Notes: generated by a model not told the origin, from the sequence alone. Positions 1 to 8,994 are shown, counted from the stretch's first letter. The stretch is DNA of 14,280 nt from Euperipatoides rowelli (GCA_003024985.2 PXIH01S0012270.1), one strand, 5' to 3'. A program made the numbers and translations.

Positions 1-347
1 TTTATTTAGCTGTATTTACATAACAAAACAACATAATTTAAAAACTTAAGATATATATATAATCTACATTCACTCATCTTTATTTTGAGACCTTGTTTAA
101 TTTTGTAGCTTGAGAAANGAGATCATAATNTTNNTTNATGTAAAAGATGCTAAATTAGTTAATAAATTGCCAAATTCTGCAGATATGAAAGAGTTAAGTC
201 AAGATAAATTATTTAAAGCTTTAGCCCAATGAAATATGTAGGCTTTAATTACAAAATGATTTTTTCCTCTTTTTGATATTTATATTTAGATTTATTTTCA
301 CATTTGATGTGATCATATAAAAGCCTAATCGAGTGTATTTATTTTGT
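1..347. other. AT-rich flank upstream of the LINE ORF1, with N bases
   Basis: This stretch is AT-rich and has no recognisable gene. Ambiguous bases occur at 118, 130, 133, 134 and 137, so the local sequence is of low quality. A stop-free run in frame 2 ends at TGA 230-232 and is listed separately. The 5' boundary and 5' UTR of the LINE must lie somewhere in here or slightly upstream, but I could not find a target-site duplication or a 5' end signature. Nothing else stands out. Confidence 0.5.
104..232 (+). other. short stop-free stretch, possible exon or repeat remnant
   Basis: Reading frame 2 is open for about 42 codons and ends with TGA at 230-232. The readable part after the N bases begins at 140 and ends with the residues KELSQDKLFKALAQ. 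A pyrimidine-rich stretch ending in TAG (about 95-108) could be a splice acceptor, which would make this a last exon. I do not recognise the peptide. Five ambiguous bases fall inside it. An open frame of this length arises easily by chance, so this is only a candidate. Confidence 0.15.
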
Positions 348-1217
348 ATGGAAGGAGATAATTGCGATTGTTCAGAAAAAAATTTAAGGTTTAGCCTATG
401 TATTTATGGTATGGCTGCCCTTGATGATGATGAGAGACTCACAATGATTGAACTGGTTAATAGAGATATTATGGAATCCATCAGTAAAACCAGTGTTAAG
501 ATTGGAGAGCAAAAGGCCTCGTATGATTCGATTGATTTGAGAGTTGGTGCTATTGAGGATAGGCTATCGAGTCTGGAATCTCTCCCTTTTGGTGGAAATA
601 ATATAAACACTGACATATTTGATGACAGGCTGGGTGATATTGGTAAAGACATTGAGACTAAGGTTTTGAGATCAGTAAAGGATAGTGTGACACTTTCAAT
701 ACAGGAGTCTGAGGAGCTGATTAAAAGAGAGAATAATTTATTAATCTTTGGCGTTAATGATAAAATGTTGAATGATCTTAAATTGAACAGTGACATTGAT
801 GCCGCTGAATTATTTTTTAATAAGGCAAAGTTAGACATTGACCTAAACAAAGTGTCGGTTTCTAGACTAGGCAATGTCAAAAGAGGTAATGATCGTCCTT
901 TGATTGTTGGTCTTCCTAGCCCTGCTGACAAATGGAGGCTCTATGGTAGAAGACACTTGGTGAAGTCCTCTATGACTGAAGAGAACAGGAAAATAGGTAT
1001 GGTTCCTGATAGATCATATAAGGAAAGACTGGTTTTTGACACATTAATGAGTGAAGTTAAAAGGAGAAATAAAGATGGTGAAAAAGTAACTGTTTACAAA
1101 GGTAGTATTATTAACAGAGATCGCCTTCCCAAACATTTAACTAATAATCATAGAATTGCTGCCATTGTGAATACTGATAGTGATAAGGATTCGCTCTCCG
1201 GTAATCCTCCCACTTGA
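348..1217 (+). CDS. LINE ORF1 protein, RRM-type RNA-binding/chaperone
   Basis: This is an open frame of 289 codons starting at ATG 348; the frame extends upstream only to a GTG at 333. Proteins of this kind bind the LINE RNA and form the ribonucleoprotein used in target-primed reverse transcription. Residues about 30-120 are rich in charged and hydrophobic heptad-like patterns and may form a coiled coil. From about residue 120 the typical ORF1 RRM pattern appears: ENNLLIFGV at residues 128-136, SRLGN followed by RPLIVGL near residue 183, then PDRS near residue 220, and a basic segment with KRRNKDGEKVTV. No zinc knuckle is seen. The frame has no breaks, unlike ORF2 downstream, and stops at TGA 1215-1217. 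The family assignment is by recognised motif pattern and is fairly secure; the clade is not. Confidence 0.8.
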   Translation: MEGDNCDCSEKNLRFSLCIYGMAALDDDERLTMIELVNRDIMESISKTSVKIGEQKASYDSIDLRVGAIEDRLSSLESLPFGGNNINTDIFDDRLGDIGKDIETKVLRSVKDSVTLSIQESEELIKRENNLLIFGVNDKMLNDLKLNSDIDAAELFFNKAKLDIDLNKVSVSRLGNVKRGNDRPLIVGLPSPADKWRLYGRRHLVKSSMTEENRKIGMVPDRSYKERLVFDTLMSEVKRRNKDGEKVTVYKGSIINRDRLPKHLTNNHRIAAIVNTDSDKDSLSGNPPT

Positions 1218-1227
1218 TTAGCAATCA

Positions 1228-1395
1228 ATGTGGGATATCTGTTTTGATGAACCAAAGTTATCTAATGACTCTGTTGGATCCAGTCCGGCAATATTTGATT
1301 TAGTTGTCAATTCTGATTTGTGTGGGTCTGGTAATGGTTGTGATAGGCTACAATCAATTGTCTCAATGAGGATGAGATCCATTAGAGACAGCTAG
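1228..1395 (+). other. short open frame between the two ORF1-like modules
   Basis: Eleven bases after the ORF1 stop, an ATG at 1228 opens a frame of 55 codons ending at TAG 1393-1395. The predicted peptide starts MWDICFDEPKLSND and has no motif I know. It could be the former C-terminal tail of ORF1 or the beginning of the next frame, now out of phase. It may also be meaningless. The following stretch (1396-1500) is AT-rich and shows nothing. Confidence 0.25.
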
Positions 1396-1504
1396 TAGAG
1401 ATATCATACTGATTTCAAAAATACTTAGTATTTTTAGTATTTATTTATTTATCCAAAACTTCACCAACCAGAGCGTTATTACAGTTTTTTCGTCACTTAA
1501 ATGT

Positions 1505-1918
1505 TTGAATGTTGAAACTAGTATTACTAATCAGAGAATTGGTAGATTTAGAGATAGAAATAATCGCCCTATTTTGATAGGACTAAATAATACTATAGAT
1601 GCTAAAAATCTGTTTGAGAGATCTGATCTCTTAAGAAATTCAAATGTAAGAGAACTTAGGTTCTTACGTATAGTCCCTTTTAAGCCTAAACGAAATAATG
1701 CTGATAGTGTATCTTGTTCGTCTACATTTTTTTATGATGGTAATATTGTACACGAGGTTCTTACAAAGGATGAGACAGGAAACCTGTGTGGATCTAGCGA
1801 CTTACATATCGACAGGACGAGTGTGTCATCGCCATTACACACTAAACTAAGATCCACCAATGTGATTGATCCCATGAAAATTAATGTCTTTTTTTATACA
1901 CAAACATTTCATCAATGA
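1505..1918 (+). pseudogene. second ORF1-like module running into the endonuclease N-terminus
   Basis: This frame has no proper ATG start (its first usable codon is TTG at 1505) and runs to TGA 1916-1918. Its first third reads QRIGRFRDRNNRPILIGL and then LRFLRIVPFKPKRN. This is the same pattern as the RRM half of ORF1 (RLG, then RPLIVGL, then a V-P-D/F-basic segment). The last third, KINVFFYTQTFHQ, fits the start of an APE endonuclease (INVFYTNARS type) just before the frame breaks. It may be the N-terminal part of ORF2, or the tail of a second, 5'-truncated ORF1. Because it starts without ATG and ends in a frameshift, it is treated as broken. The RRM similarity was judged by eye. Confidence 0.5.
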
Positions 1919-2085
1919 TGAACAAACTTGATGAATTGTTTTTTATTGTACAGGACTCGAGTCCCTTATTTTTCGCTCTTACCGAGACTTGGATTGGGGA
2001 TCAAGTTGTCAATGAAGAAATTAATATTCCCAATTATACAATTTATAGATGTGATAGAAAAGATAGAAGGGTGGCAGAGTATTGA
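1918..2085 (+). pseudogene. LINE ORF2, endonuclease N-terminal piece
   Basis: This piece continues the endonuclease one frame away from the previous segment, joined by an ATGATG overlap at 1916-1920. It shows NKLDEL, then FALTETWIGD, where the ETW contains the catalytic glutamate of APE-type nucleases, then YTIYRCDRKDRR. After DRR one expects a glycine-rich GG-V segment; instead the frame reads VAEY and stops at TGA 2083-2085. The shift lies at a G run near 2069-2072, where one missing G would explain it. The nuclease nicks the target DNA to start insertion. Confidence 0.75.
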
Positions 2086-2291
2086 TTTATATAAAGTCCT
2101 GTTTTCAATCTAATGTTCTGAATCTTTCTGATGCTGAAGAATGTCTATGGATATCTATTGAGGTTGATAGCAGGTTTAATATTTTGGGTATAATTTATCG
2201 TAGCCCAAATTCTTCTGATTCTATCAATGACTCTATCATTAGTTGTATAGAGACATACTATAAAAAGTTTATTGACTGGTCCTTCAGCTGA
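2082..2291 (+). pseudogene. LINE ORF2, endonuclease middle piece
   Basis: This frame picks up where the previous one fails: LIYIKS, then ECLWISIEVDSRFNILGIIYRSPNSSD. These match the APE segments with the E-x-x-W strand and the G-x-x-YRSP loop. It closes at TGA 2289-2291. The product continues in another frame beginning near 2272, so one base has been gained, or two lost, around 2264-2290. On its own it is only a fragment. Confidence 0.75.
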
Positions 2292-3549
2292 GTTTATGAT
2301 TGTTGGAGACCTAAATTTGCCTAACATTGATTGGNCTAGATGTATCTCACGGTATTCTCCTGATCACTTTGGATCTAGATTCCTCAAATTGTGTAATGAC
2401 CTTTNTTTGAACCAACTTATAGCTNGAGATACAAGATTTCGCGGGATGGAAAGATCACTTTTGGATTTGGTCCTGGTGTCTAATAAATTCATTATTGACC
2501 ATATTATCAACCCACCTATTGGCAAAAGTGACCATACAGTATTTACTGGTCATTTTAATCTAAACTGCAACAATAGAACCCCGTTAAAAAGATACAACTT
2601 TAAAAAGACTAATTTTGAAAAAATTAAGGCCAGTCTTGATAATTTAAACATTACCTACTGGTGTATTAATATGACTGAGTCAGATAACTTACTTGGATAT
2701 AAAACATTTGAAAAAAAGATTTTTGACATTATTAGGTCTAATACACCTATCATTGTTCTCAATAGTGATAATTTTGATGGACCACCTTGGTTCAATGATA
2801 ATCTAAGATTGCTTAAGCACTCCAGAAATATTAGTTTTAGATTATATCAGAGAAGGGGTGATGTTTTGGATTTTGAGAGATACAAAAGGGATAGAAATAA
2901 ATACAATGAGGCAGTTAGATATTCTAAGATAGAATTTGATAGAGCTATAATTGATAGTTCCAGGCTTGATATCGGAATTTTATATAAACACTTCAAAAAT
3001 GTCAACAGATCCTTTCCTAAACAGATAGGTCCAATCTATATTAATGGAATTCTAGAGGATGACCCTCTGTTATTATCAAATGCCTTCGCTAACCACTTTT
3101 CTAGTGGAATTCCATGCCTTGGTCCCAAAAATAGTACAGATGTATTCAACAAACTTGATTTGAATGAGCATTTTTCTCCCATAGATGACTCAGAAATTAG
3201 ATGTATCATTAAATCACTTAAACCAAATGATTCTCCAGGCATAGATTTTATTACTAATAACATTGTAAAATATTGTGAAGATTTCTTTGTTAAACTGATG
3301 GTTTTTCTGATCAATCATTCACTATCTAGTGGAATGATTCCTCCAAGCTGGAAAATTGGTATTGTATCCCCTATATACAAAAAAGAAAGAAAATATAGAA
3401 TGGAAAATTATAGGCCCATCACTTTAACCAGCTGCTTGGCTAAGTTAACCAAACAAATTGTTCTAATACGTATTAATTCATTCCTTCAGTCTAACACTAT
3501 AATTTCTACTAACCATTATGGTTTCAGACCTGGCTTATCTTGCGAATAG
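2272..3549 (+). pseudogene. LINE ORF2, endonuclease C-terminus and start of reverse transcriptase
   Basis: This is the longest intact part of ORF2. It begins in the endonuclease with VGDLNLPNIDW (GD-N at 2305-2316) and continues with SLLDLVLV and the catalytic SDH at 2527-2535. A linker rich in basic and aromatic residues follows. The reverse transcriptase then starts: LKPNDSPGIDF (about 3217-3249), WKIGIVSPIYKK, ENYRPITLTS and HYGFRPGLSCE, where a TAG stop at 3547-3549 interrupts the protein without changing frame. Ambiguous bases at 2335, 2405 and 2425 give unknown residues. The motifs are conventional for Jockey/CR1/L2-group RTs. Confidence 0.88.
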
Positions 3550-4215
3550 AACTTGTTGAAGACCATGGACGACTGGACACTTGAGAGAGAAAGTGGTAAT
3601 AAGGTTAACGTTATCTACTTTGACTTCAAAAGTGCTTTTGATAATGTTGATCATGGCATATTGATACGTAAATTGGACTTCATTGGCCTTGATAATTATT
3701 TGAAGAGATGGATTAACAATTTCTTAAATAGTCGATGTATAAAAATGAAGATTGGAGATACTACTTCAGGATACTACTCAATCACTAAAGGGGTGCCTCA
3801 GGGGGCTGTGCTTTCCCCAACACTTTTCAATATTTTTACGTTGGATAATATTGATAAACACATTGTTAGTAATGTTAAAATTTTTGCCGACGATATTAAA
3901 ATATATTGGAGAAATACTAACAAAAATGATTTGGAAATTGTTCAGATGGACATTGATAGAATCTATAATTGGTCATTGGCTAATAACTTGGAACTAAATA
4001 TTAAAAAATGCTCACATTTTTATCTGGGTCCTAGTGATGAATGTACCTTTTATATCAATGGTATTGGTATTCCTAAGGTCAACTCTCATAATGACTTAGG
4101 TGTAACATTTGATTCTGACCTTAAGTTCAATTTGCATTCACAAATAATCAGTAAAAAAATGAATCAAAGGATGGGTAAATTACGGTATGATCACAAGGAC
4201 TTTCAAACACTGTGA
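3550..4215 (+). pseudogene. LINE ORF2, reverse transcriptase catalytic core
   Basis: This is the same frame as the preceding piece, just after the TAG. It contains the polymerase core: VIYFDFKSAFDNVDH with the first catalytic Asp at 3622, KGVPQGAVLSPTLFNIF from about 3787, and FADDIKIYW with the catalytic Asp pair at 3889-3894. All three catalytic aspartates are present. The LFNIF block is followed by TLDNI, where related enzymes usually have a Y/I-ND-I type segment. The frame closes at TGA 4213-4215, and related sequence continues one base over. RT copies the LINE RNA at the nicked target. Catalytic residues are intact, but the chain is broken on both sides. Confidence 0.9.
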
Positions 4216-4363
4216 TCCAGTCATGTTTAGGAAACTATATTCTATTTATATTCAGCCTCTTCTAGACTACCGGTACTGTAGACCGGTTTGGACCCTAATA
4301 AATAAAAAAGACATAAATGCCTTAAATAAAAGAACCAGATGCTTTACAAAAAAAAATATATAG
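4208..4363 (+). pseudogene. LINE ORF2, post-RT thumb/linker piece
   Basis: A frame shifted by +1 from the RT core reads CDPVMFRKLYSIYIQPLLDY, then CRPVWTLINKKDINALNKR. This is the region after the RT fingers and palm in CR1/Jockey-type elements, usually seen as a Y-x-PLL-Y segment followed by a P-W-x segment. It stops at TAG 4361-4363. The next piece is again +1, and the join lies in the run of nine A at 4348-4356, so gain of an A is the simplest explanation. Confidence 0.75.
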
Positions 4364-4364
4364 A

Positions 4365-4715
4365 TTGAAATTCTGTGATTATCAATGCAGAATGAGAATT
4401 GTTGATATTCATTCTCCTGAGCAGCGAGCACTCAGAGGGGACCTGATATATGTCTATAAATGGTTCCATATCGATAATTCCCCTGCAATTAACCTGAATA
4501 TTAAATCTCCTAATATCACTCGTGGTTTCAATAAATTCTCACTAGAGAGAGAGTTTTCTAAATCATCAGTAAGGTATAATTTCATCATTAATCGAGTTGT
4601 GGGAGTTTGGAATGGTCTGCCTTTTGAAGTTAAAGATTCTTCAACTCTCAATGGATTTAAGAACAGTCTTGATTTATATTTAAAATCTAATACTGACTTT
4701 TCCTTGCTTATGTAG
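4365..4715 (+). pseudogene. LINE ORF2, C-terminal domain
   Basis: This frame reads LKFCDYQCRMRIVDIHSPEQ, RALRGDLIYVYKWFH, then NITRGFNKFSL and NRVVGVWNGLPFEV, ending with FKNSLDLYLKS and the stop TAG at 4713-4715. The pattern R-DL-x-x-Y-K, then RG-x-x-KL/SL, then RV-x-x-WN-LP, then FK-x-x-LD is the usual end of Jockey/CR1-group ORF2 proteins. Its function is not well known. The natural end of ORF2 is therefore preserved. Confidence 0.85.
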
Positions 4716-4858
4716 TCTTGGATTTCTATATATTACATACTAATTAATGTTAATTGTTTAGCTTTGTCAAATTTTAAGGTTTTTGTTGATGACAAGAGGT
4801 ATAGAAGTCTTTGACTTATTACCTTTATTCTTAAAATAAATAAATAAATAAAATAAAT
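4716..4858 (+). other. LINE 3' UTR with AAAT-rich tail
   Basis: About 118 bases of non-coding sequence follow the ORF2 stop. They are succeeded at 4834-4858 by a short simple-repeat tail made of AAAT units. LINEs of this group end in short simple repeats rather than long poly(A). The tail holds several overlapping AATAAA words that could serve as polyadenylation signals. No target-site duplication was confirmed. Confidence 0.7.
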
Positions 4859-5130
4859 TACTTTAAAAAAAAAGTCTCTTGTCTAGAGTTTAGCAGTGTT
4901 AAAACGAAGCCTTAATCGGACTATCTTTTTTTTTTTGTGTGTAGGCTATGTTTTGTTAATATAATTTAAGCTCAAATACTGTATCTTTAGATTATCATAT
5001 CACAATATTTTTTTAAAAAAAATGTTTTGGTACCGGCATATTAAATAAAAATATAATCTTTTTCTATCTCTTTGTTAAATACCCCATTTCCTCATTTTGT
5101 GATCTGCAGAATTGTAGTAGGCACAACCCT
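4859..5130. other. AT-rich spacer, nothing recognised
   Basis: This lies between the tail of the + strand LINE and the tail of the - strand LINE. It is rich in A and T runs, with a T run near 4926-4936, and shows no coding pattern, RNA gene or repeat that I can name. Confidence 0.5.
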
Positions 5131-5650
5131 AATACAATACAATATCTTTATTTCAAATAGACTTTTTACAAAGTATTGGATCCATCAGATTTATAGTAAA
5201 AAGAAGAACAAAAATAAAAATAAAGATTACATAAAAAAAAACATGAATTAACCTACATATCAAAAAAATTCTTCTAGCCTATATTATAAAAATTTTTTTT
5301 AACTCCTTATCATTCTTTTCCTCCCAAACATTTTGTCTCAAATCCCTAGGGAGTTTATTGATAAATTGACTTCCAGAAATTATTGAATCCCTTTTGAAAA
5401 GCTCCAAGTGGTGAAAAGGTACAGCTGGATCATTCTTTCTACGAGTACTACCGGTATATGTATGACCAGATGATTTTTGTCATTTAGAAGTTAACACATT
5501 TTAAACATTCATAAATTTATAATGAAAATAAAGATATAGCCTAATATACCAAGAGATCCAAAAGTCTCTCTACAGGACTCCCTCGATTTAAGATTTGCAA
5601 CCCATCCCCAAATATGGTAGCTCAGAAATCAGAATAATAATGTCAGGTGT
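5131..5650 (-). mobile_element. 3' end of a second, different LINE (5'-truncated)
   Basis: Read on the - strand, a coding remnant at 5446-5279 encodes RKNDPAVPFHHLELFKRDS, then QFINKLPRDLRQNVW, and ends at TAG 5279-5281. This F-K-R-x-S / x-x-x-N-LP-x-x-(I/L)R pattern is the usual C-terminus of CR1/L2-type ORF2. About 145 bases of 3' UTR follow, and the element ends at 5131 in AATAAAGATATTGTATTGTA, a short (TTGTA)-type tail typical of such LINEs. The upstream limit (near 5650) is uncertain. The C-terminal residues and the tail differ from those of the LINE at 348-4858, so this is another family. Confidence 0.7.
5279..5446 (-). pseudogene. C-terminal remnant of LINE ORF2
   Basis: This is a stop-free - strand frame of 55 codons ending with TAG. 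Key residues are PFHHLELFKR, the SGSQFINKLP segment (asparagine followed by LP) and basic-rich KELKKIF before the stop. It corresponds to the last part of a CR1/L2-type ORF2; the RT domain itself is absent. It is a relic without function. Confidence 0.65.
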
Positions 5651-5882
5651 TTTTCCAAGTCCCTGTACCTTATCACAGAATAATAAAAGGAAAAATTGGA
5701 AAATAAATTACAATAATAAAAAAAAAAAATCAGTACCGTATGTAATAAAATGAAAATACTTCACATACTATTAAGAAATAAATAAAATATTTAAAAAAAA
5801 TTATAATCTATCTTACTGTATTTAATGTCTAAAAATTTTGTCACAGATTTCTTAAAATAGGGCAAACTAACAATAATATCAG
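5651..5882. other. AT-rich spacer, nothing recognised
   Basis: This is A- and T-rich sequence with short homopolymers between two mobile-element remnants. Short - strand open frames here and into the next element are made of low-complexity residues (runs of K, F and P encoded by homopolymers), and I do not believe they code. Confidence 0.5.
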
Positions 5883-5929
5883 CAAGGGCGTACTCAGCAA
5901 AAAAATTAGGGGGGGGGGGGGGGCAAAAA

Positions 5930-6052
5930 ATTTTGATAAGCTTTTTTTTTTGTATGGACGTTTTGCTAAAAAAAGACAAAAAAAAGTATATTTTCTATTA
6001 GAAATATTTTGATAACACTTTTTTTTTTGTTCTATATATGGACATTTGATAA
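5930..6052. repeat. two-copy degenerate tandem repeat with T runs
   Basis: ATTTTGATAAGC, a T run, TATGGACGTTTTG near 5930-5965 is echoed by ATTTTGATAACAC, a T run, TATGGACATTTG near 6006-6048. The spacing is about 76 bases. It lies in the same candidate element as the 109-base repeat. Confidence 0.55.
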
Positions 6053-6065
6053 CCATTTTAAATTG

Positions 6066-6275
6066 ATACTTCGCACTTGTAAGTTGTAATATTATTAAAG
6101 ATGGACAACTTTATATTAAATACCTATATTTTTGGTTGGACTAAATTATCCAAGGGGGAGAGGGAGGTGACTCAATACTTCACACTTATAATGTTATTAA
6201 AAATAGCCAACTTTATATTAAATACCTACAGTATATTTTGGTTGATCTAATTTTTCCTGGGAGGGGGGTGACCCA
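6066..6275. repeat. two-copy tandem repeat, period about 109 bases
   Basis: Copy one (6066-6174) and copy two (6175-6275) both run through ATACTTC-CACTT, ACTTTATATTAAATACCTA and TTTTGGTTG, and end in a G-rich block followed by GGTGAC-CA. The copies differ by several substitutions and small gaps, so the duplication is not recent. Confidence 0.75.
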
Positions 6276-6303
6276 TCTCCCCCCCTCCCTGTGGACACCC
6301 TTG

Positions 6304-7558
<1,255 letters not shown>

Positions 7559-7656
7559 TAAGTACCAGGTATATTATTTTTATCTTTAATTAATTAAAAA
7601 AAAAATTGTGATATGGTAGCACATTATTATTATTTTTTTTCTTTGTAATTTTTCAG

Positions 7657-7713
7657 AAAAAATATGTTAAATGATTTATTGCGGTTTGATGTCAAAGATA
7701 AATCTTGGGGAAG
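7657..7713 (+). CDS. LZTR1: LZTR1 exon (human exon 3 equivalent), Kelch repeat 1 end
   Basis: The acceptor TTTTTCAG ends at 7656 and the donor GTATGT begins at 7714. The first base completes GGA (Gly) with the previous exon, and the rest encodes KNMLNDLLRFDVKDKSWG plus two bases of an Arg codon. L-N-D-L-x-x-F-D-V and the W six residues later are the outer strands of a Kelch blade. At 57 bases it is the shortest of the four exons. The intron before it is only 99 bases. Confidence 0.92.
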
Positions 7714-8299
7714 GTATGTAATATTCCATAATTATTTTATTATTGAGATTTTTATATACAATGATCATGTGTTTTTTTTTTAATGAAAAAAATATACAAT
7801 ATCTCAAAAAATGTTAAATATGTACATGTAATGTTAAATGATTTTGGTCTATTAAGTTGTAATTGAATAGGTAAACCATTTGGCACAACAGCTGCATTAA
7901 ATTGTTAGTTATATTGTACAGTGTAAATCTTCTCATTCATAGGATTAGCATACCGTATTTGGAAAAATTCAGATTTTTTTTAACATTACCCTTTAATCAT
8001 TCTATTTTAATATTATTAGATTTTTACGGCTTTATAATGACGTAAAATTATGAAAACCAGCTTTTATTATTACTCCTAATAAGTAAAAAATTAACATCCA
8101 TGGTCTCTATTTCACATATATTGCCACCGGTCTTATAAATATAGTATCGTATACAGTAAAATTATTTTATAAAATGAATGTGTGTATTTGGAATCTTTAT
8201 TACCACCTACAACACTAATTTAATCCTAACTTGATCATTAAAAAAAAATGGAACTTACAGTAATGGTTTGCAATATTACATTATTTTTTTGTAAGCCCT

Positions 8300-8365
8300 T
8301 AATTTTATTGGGATTTAAACCAGGATCCATGACATAGTCAACAGCTTTCACCACAGACAACATAA
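8300..8365 (-). repeat. possible tRNA-derived SINE fragment
   Basis: On the - strand, GGTTTAAATCC (8321-8311) is close to the RNA polymerase III B box GGTTCGANTCC, and TGGTGAAAGCTG (8353-8342) resembles a degraded A box. Their spacing of about 30 bases is what tRNA-like heads show. No complete cloverleaf can be drawn and no SINE tail is recognised, so it is at most a relic. Confidence 0.3.
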
Positions 8366-8678
8366 ATGGCCTTGATATGAAATTTATAATTAAATACTTA
8401 CCATAACGAGCCTATACACATTATTTGAAAATCAATTATTTTTTTCTAATAATTACAAGAGAAATAAAAGAGCAGTAAGTTTTAATTAAACATATATTTA
8501 ATAAAATTAATTATAACCAATTTAATATGATGATAAACATTGTAAAATACACAAAAAATAAAGAATAGAAGTTTTTAACTAACCTTTAGACATGTATTTT
8601 AAAATTTAATTATAGCTAACAATGTGATTATAAATATTGTAAAAAAAAAAATGTTAGCAAAATAGGTATATTGTCTAC

Positions 8679-8694
8679 TGGTCATTTTTGACCA
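8679..8694. repeat. small perfect hairpin
   Basis: TGGTCA, four T, then TGACCA forms a perfect six-base-pair stem. It lies inside the intron with no neighbouring signal; it may be chance. Confidence 0.4.
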
Positions 8695-8914
8695 CAGATA
8701 CAAAACTAAATTTTCAGTAGAATATTGTTGACAGTTTTTCTTTAGACTTGACATATTAAAATAAGGCGTTAGTCACTTAGAGAGATTTTTCTCATAGACT
8801 TCTTTCCTTAACATATATACTATAAGACTATAGTGTAGGCCATTCTAATTAAACATGTAAACACATGTTCAAATTCCTATTATTTTTAAAAATAATAAAA
8901 CTTCATTCATTTAG

Positions 8915-8994
8915 AGCTTTTACCACGGGGACTCCTCCTGCCCCACGCTACCACCATTCCGCAGTTGTTCATGAAGAAAGCATGTATGTTTTTG
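8915..8994 (+). CDS. LZTR1: LZTR1 exon (human exon 4 equivalent), start of Kelch repeat 2
   Basis: The acceptor CATTTAG ends at 8914 and the donor GTGAGT begins at 8995. The exon is 80 bases: A finishing the split Arg codon, then [26 protein letters not shown] and one base of Gly. An AG two bases further in (8915-8916) would break the frame, so 8915 is the start. [12 protein letters not shown] is a hallmark of LZTR1. The tyrosine of PRYHH corresponds to human Tyr119, a disease-linked position in my recollection, and it is conserved here. Confidence 0.94.

Larger units (their letters stand above)
348..4858 (+). mobile_element. Jockey/CR1/L2-type non-LTR retrotransposon, nearly full length, inactive
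   Basis: The order is ORF1 (RNA-binding RRM type), a second ORF1-like segment, APE endonuclease, reverse transcriptase, a C-terminal domain, a short 3' UTR and an AAAT-rich tail (4834-4858). There are no LTRs, no integrase and no RNase H domain that I can see. This architecture, with an APE endonuclease and FADD-type RT, is that of LINEs of the Jockey/CR1/L2 group; I cannot choose the exact clade by eye. ORF1 is open, whereas ORF2 carries several frameshifts and one in-frame TAG, so the copy as written cannot retrotranspose by itself. The start given is the ORF1 ATG; the true 5' end lies upstream and is undetermined. The element runs in the same direction as the LZTR1 exons downstream. Confidence 0.88.
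5883..6303. mobile_element. candidate non-autonomous inverted-repeat element with internal tandem repeats
   Basis: The left end reads CAAGGGCGTACTCAGC and the right end reads GTGGACACCCTTG, whose reverse complement starts CAAGGGTGTCCAC. That gives a short, imperfect terminal inverted repeat of about 9 bases. G-rich blocks lie just inside both ends (15 G at 5909-5923; C-rich at 6278-6288 on the + strand). Flanks end in ATCAG on both sides, but not as a clean duplication. The interior contains a 109-base tandem pair and a second shorter pair. No transposase is present. The superfamily is unknown, and the boundaries are inferred only from this window. Confidence 0.4.
7714..8914 (+). other. LZTR1: LZTR1 intron between the second and third exons seen
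   Basis: This is a 1201-base GT-AG intron. It is AT-rich with many short homopolymers. Its content includes a possible tRNA-derived SINE fragment on the - strand (8304-8362) and a small perfect hairpin (8679-8694). No other coding or repeat structure is visible. Confidence 0.8.

Noticed and set aside
404-931. Open frame of 175 codons on the - strand
   Set aside because: It is exactly antisense to the well-supported LINE ORF1, is serine/leucine rich as expected from mirrored codons, and has no motif.
1928-2113. + strand open frame over the endonuclease start
   Set aside because: The neighbouring frame from 1918 shows the APE motifs (ETW, Y-x-x-Y-R); this frame shows none and is a shadow.
3036-3314. 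- strand open frame opposite the RT start
   Set aside because: Antisense to the RT with conserved motifs on the + strand; no recognisable protein.
5791-6056. Two - strand open frames with P and K/F runs
   Set aside because: Produced by the G, A and T homopolymers of a repeat element; low-complexity and overlapping.
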